Below the pieces are notes generated by a model. It saw only the letters and a list, made by a program, of their open reading frames with translations. It did no database searches and was not told the DNA's origin. Below are positions 61,183 through 64,000 of a stretch of DNA of 64,000 bases, piece by piece. How positions within the stretch are numbered: position 1 is the stretch's first letter; every line of letters starts with the position of its first letter. Source of the DNA: Pandoraea pulmonicola (lineage in GTDB: Bacteria; Pseudomonadota; Gammaproteobacteria; Burkholderiales; Burkholderiaceae); NCBI RefSeq assembly GCF_000815105.2, contig NZ_CP010310.2:2914001-2978000 (forward strand), read 5' to 3'. Made by a program: the position numbers and the translations under genes.

Positions 61183-63803
61183 ATCGTGAGGCTTCCATGA
61201 CGCCGATCTCGACGCTGCGGGTGCAGTTCAACGCCAGCTATACCTTCGCCGACGCATCGCGCGACGTGCCCGCGTTCGCCGCGCTGGGCGTCTCGCATCT
61301 GTACGCCTCGCCGATATGGACCGCGGCGGCCGGCTCGACGCACGGCTACGACGTCGTGGATCCCGGCACCGTGAGCGACGTGCTTGGCGCCGAATCGGGC
61401 CTGCGCCGCCTGCGCGACCGGCTGGCTGCTTTCGATATGGGGCTCGTGGTGGATATCGTGCCGAACCACATGGGCATCGGACCGGGAAATCGCTGGTGGT
61501 ACGACGTGCTTCGACGCGGCAGGAAAAGCCCGTACGCCCGGTACTTCGACATCGATTGGGATGGCAACGCCGACGTCCCCGCGGGCAAGGTGTTGCTGCC
61601 CGTGCTGCCGGAGTCCCTCGCGGAGACGCTGGCACGGCGTGCGTTGTCCATCCTGCACGGCGTGACCGGCGAATCGTCGCTCGCATGTGGCGATGCGCGC
61701 TGGCCGGTGGCGGCCGACGCGCCGGGGATTGCCGATACGCCGTGCACGCCCCGGGACTGGCAGCGCGTGCTTGCCCGTCAGCACTTCCATCTTGCGCACT
61801 GGCCGCTCGCACGCGATGCCCTGAACTGGCGACGGTTCTTCGACATCACGACGCTGGCGGCCGTATGCGTCGAACGGCCGGAAGTGTTCGAAGCGGTCCA
61901 CCGCCTCGTGCTTCGCCTGTTTGCCGACGGTGTCATCGACGGTGTGCGGGTTGATCACGTCGATGGCCTGAGCGATCCCGGTGCCTATTGCCGCATGCTG
62001 CGCGCGACGCTGCGCGAGCACGGTCGAGGGCGCGAGCCGTGGATCGTGGTCGAAAAAATCCTGATGCATGGCGAACGCCTCGACGCCCGCTGGCAAACCG
62101 ACGGCACGACGGGCTACGACTTCATGAACGACGTCGGCGCGCTGCTGCATGACGAAAACGGCGCAAGCAAGCTCGATGCGCTGTGGCGTACGGCGACGGG
62201 CGACACCCGCGACTTCGACGCGCACGTTGGCGAAGCACGGGTGCAGTTGATCGTCGAGCGCTTCGGCAGCGAGATGGCACGGGTCGTCAAGGCGCTCGTC
62301 GCGTTGGTGGAGGCAGATGCCAATGGGCCCGCGCGCGATCTTGGCATCGCCAGTCTGCGCCGATGCGCTTGCGCGCTCGCGGGGGCCTTTCCCGTCTACC
62401 GCTGCTACCCGGATGGCCCAGAGCCCGAGGACGCGGCCTGCGAAGTGTTGGCCACCGCCATGGCCGGCGCGCGCCAGCGCCTGCACCCGCTCGACCATGC
62501 CGCCCTCGCGCAGTTGGGCCGGTGGCTCACGCCGGACGAGGACGGCACGACCGGACTTCGACGCGAGGCACAGATCCGCTTCGCGCAGACCACCGCGCCG
62601 TTGGCGGCCAAGGCGGTCGAGGACACCGCCGGGTATCGCTGGGGGCGGCTTCTCTCGCGCAACGATGTCGGCTGCGATGCCGCCACGTTGTCGTTGCCGC
62701 TGTCGGCCTTTCATCAGGCCAACGCGTATCGCGCCCAGCACTGGCCCCGGGCCATGCTCACGACGGCGACCCATGATCACAAGCGCGGCGAGGACGTGCG
62801 GGCGCGGCTGGCCGTGCTCTCGGAAATCCCGGCGCGCTGGGCCGAGAGGGTCGCCGGCTGGCGGGCGGAGAACGATCGCTTTCGCGATACGTTGCGAAAT
62901 GCCCCGGATCCTGCGCACGAATTGATGCTGTACCAGACGCTCGCCGGCGCGTGGCCGTGCGCATGGTCGTCCACGTCTGCGACGCGCGAGGCCACGACCC
63001 GGTTCGTCGGACGCATCGCGCAATGGCAACGCAAGGCGATCCGCGAGGCAGGTGTGCGAAGCTCATGGCTCGCGCCGGATAGCGCTTACGAAGCGGCCTG
63101 CGACGCGTTTCTCGACGCGATCATGGCCGATCCGTCGTTCGTCCAGTCGATGCAGGCGTTCTCCAATGCCATTGGTCCCGCGGGCGCCTTGAACGGTCTG
63201 ACCCAAACGTTCCTGCGTCTCACCTGTCCGGGCGTTCCCGACACATATCAGGCGAGCGTCGGTTGGGACCAGACGCTCGTCGACCCGGACAATCGTCGCC
63301 CCGTGCATTTCGATCTTGACGGCATTGCCGCGCCGGGCGGCGCCATCGACCGCGGCGGATGGCTCTCGCTGATGGACCGCTGGCAAGACGGCGACGTGAA
63401 GCTGGCGCTGTTGCGAGCGGTGCTGCGCCTGCGCAAGGCGTTTGCGCCGGCATTCACGCAGGGCGACTACATGCCTCTCGCCGCCCACGGGCCGTGCGCC
63501 TCTCAGGTCGTGGCCTTCGCCCGGGTGCCGGCACCGAGTGCGGGCGCGATGGTGATCTGCATCGCCACCCGGCATGCCGCGCATCACCTGGGCGCGACAG
63601 GCGCCGCGGCGGTGTCCGACGGCGGCCCCCGTCTGCGGGCGCGGGATTGGCGCGGCACCGTGCTCGATGTCACGCCGGCATCGCGAACATTGCGCTGGCG
63701 AAGCCTGATAGACGGCGCGGCAATCGAAGCAAAATCGCACGATGGACTCACGCTCGCGGAAGTGCTCGATGTGCTCCCGGTCGCCGTGCTCACGCCGGCG
63801 TGA
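61179..63803 (+). CDS. treY: Malto-oligosyltrehalose synthase TreY
   Basis: 874 residues from the ATG at 61179, overlapping the malQ stop; an ATG at 61197 is an alternative. GH13_26 signatures: STLRVQFNASYTFADA, SHLYASPIW, GYDVVDP, VPNHMGIG, GVRVDHVDGLSDP (nucleophile Asp), VVEKIL (acid) and TATHDHKRGED. It turns the reducing end of maltodextrin into an alpha,alpha-1,1 bond. Last gene of the operon; no clear terminator is visible in the 85 bp downstream. Confidence 0.96.
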   Translation: MNREASMTPISTLRVQFNASYTFADASRDVPAFAALGVSHLYASPIWTAAAGSTHGYDVVDPGTVSDVLGAESGLRRLRDRLAAFDMGLVVDIVPNHMGIGPGNRWWYDVLRRGRKSPYARYFDIDWDGNADVPAGKVLLPVLPESLAETLARRALSILHGVTGESSLACGDARWPVAADAPGIADTPCTPRDWQRVLARQHFHLAHWPLARDALNWRRFFDITTLAAVCVERPEVFEAVHRLVLRLFADGVIDGVRVDHVDGLSDPGAYCRMLRATLREHGRGREPWIVVEKILMHGERLDARWQTDGTTGYDFMNDVGALLHDENGASKLDALWRTATGDTRDFDAHVGEARVQLIVERFGSEMARVVKALVALVEADANGPARDLGIASLRRCACALAGAFPVYRCYPDGPEPEDAACEVLATAMAGARQRLHPLDHAALAQLGRWLTPDEDGTTGLRREAQIRFAQTTAPLAAKAVEDTAGYRWGRLLSRNDVGCDAATLSLPLSAFHQANAYRAQHWPRAMLTTATHDHKRGEDVRARLAVLSEIPARWAERVAGWRAENDRFRDTLRNAPDPAHELMLYQTLAGAWPCAWSSTSATREATTRFVGRIAQWQRKAIREAGVRSSWLAPDSAYEAACDAFLDAIMADPSFVQSMQAFSNAIGPAGALNGLTQTFLRLTCPGVPDTYQASVGWDQTLVDPDNRRPVHFDLDGIAAPGGAIDRGGWLSLMDRWQDGDVKLALLRAVLRLRKAFAPAFTQGDYMPLAAHGPCASQVVAFARVPAPSAGAMVICIATRHAAHHLGATGAAAVSDGGPRLRARDWRGTVLDVTPASRTLRWRSLIDGAAIEAKSHDGLTLAEVLDVLPVAVLTPA

Positions 63804-63888
63804 ACCCGCAGGCCCTCGTCGGGGTCACTGCGTAGCGATGTGTACCAATGTGTATCGATCCATTCCCGCCGAACGGCCTGCGACGGTG

Positions 63889-64000
63889 TCATTTCGTGTT
63901 GGCGAGAGACGTGGCGAGCTTGCGTGCCATCGTCAGGTGGTGCTGGATCGTGGGCAGCGTATTACGCGCGAAAGCCTTGAGTTCCGGGTCCTGTCCGGAC
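63889..64000 (-). CDS. C-terminal end of a DUF4142 protein (5' end outside window)
   Basis: Reading the minus strand from the right edge gives FARNTLPTIQHHLTMARKLA and a TGA at 63889-63891. This ending is typical of DUF4142 proteins, secreted helical ferritin-like proteins common in Burkholderiaceae. The frame is too short for the longer-ORF criteria, so this is a partial gene at the edge. It converges on treY. Confidence 0.65.
   Translation of the reverse strand, partial: SGQDPELKAFARNTLPTIQHHLTMARKLATSLANTK

Noticed and set aside
60450..63029. 859-codon minus-strand open frame opposite malQ and treY
   Set aside because: Same shadow effect; both plus-strand enzymes have complete active sites in the same span.

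Overview
The window is a high-GC, gene-dense chromosomal segment from a beta-proteobacterium, most likely of the Burkholderiaceae (Burkholderia/Pandoraea-like). The clues are an SPI-1/Bsa-type type III secretion system (T3SS), a DUF2827 protein, a Burkholderia-style H-NS protein, a long GlgE, and a GlgE/TreY-TreZ trehalose operon. The genus cannot be fixed from this sequence alone.

Layout. 1-13.3 kb is a loosely packed accessory region: the tail of an Ig-like surface protein with a good terminator, a classical autotransporter coupled to a CSS-motif EAL phosphodiesterase, a tautomerase, aquaporin Z with a large palindrome upstream, an MdcR-like LysR regulator, a LuxR solo, a secreted halovibrin-like protein, and a complete IS256-family element whose transposase is broken by one amber codon. 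I determined both ends of that element and its 8-bp target duplication.

13.3-39.6 kb is a complete SPI-1/Bsa-type T3SS in two divergent blocks. The minus-strand block reads, in transcription order, invF-type AraC regulator, sctC, sctW, sctV, invB-type chaperone, sctN, sctO, sctP, sctQ, sctR, sctS, sctT, sctU, then after a 108-bp gap sicA-type chaperone, sipB, sipC, an H-NS-like gene, sipD, a candidate effector in the sipA position, and an acyl carrier protein. The plus-strand block reads sctD, sctF, sctI, sctJ, sctK, sctL, a 77-codon orphan, a DUF2827 (glycosyltransferase-like) gene and iagB. Most genes overlap or abut. Several start at UUG or GUG with good ribosome binding sites.

39.6-45.7 kb holds ordinary metabolic and regulatory genes: a LysR/MFS divergent pair, an AraC regulator facing a 63-codon small protein, an NAD(P)H-dependent FMN reductase and an APC-family permease.

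45.9-63.8 kb is a seven-gene plus-strand alpha-glucan/trehalose operon: glgE, treS-maltokinase fusion, glgB, glgX, treZ, malQ, treY. Four junctions are ATGA overlaps. Together the enzymes can turn trehalose into maltose, maltose-1-phosphate and branched glucan, and return glucan to trehalose. A DUF4142 protein enters from the right edge on the minus strand.

The least explained parts are the DUF2827 gene translationally coupled to iagB inside the T3SS, the H-NS-like gene between the translocator genes, the 528-residue effector candidate, and the LuxR solo with Glu at the usually invariant Asp of the ligand pocket.
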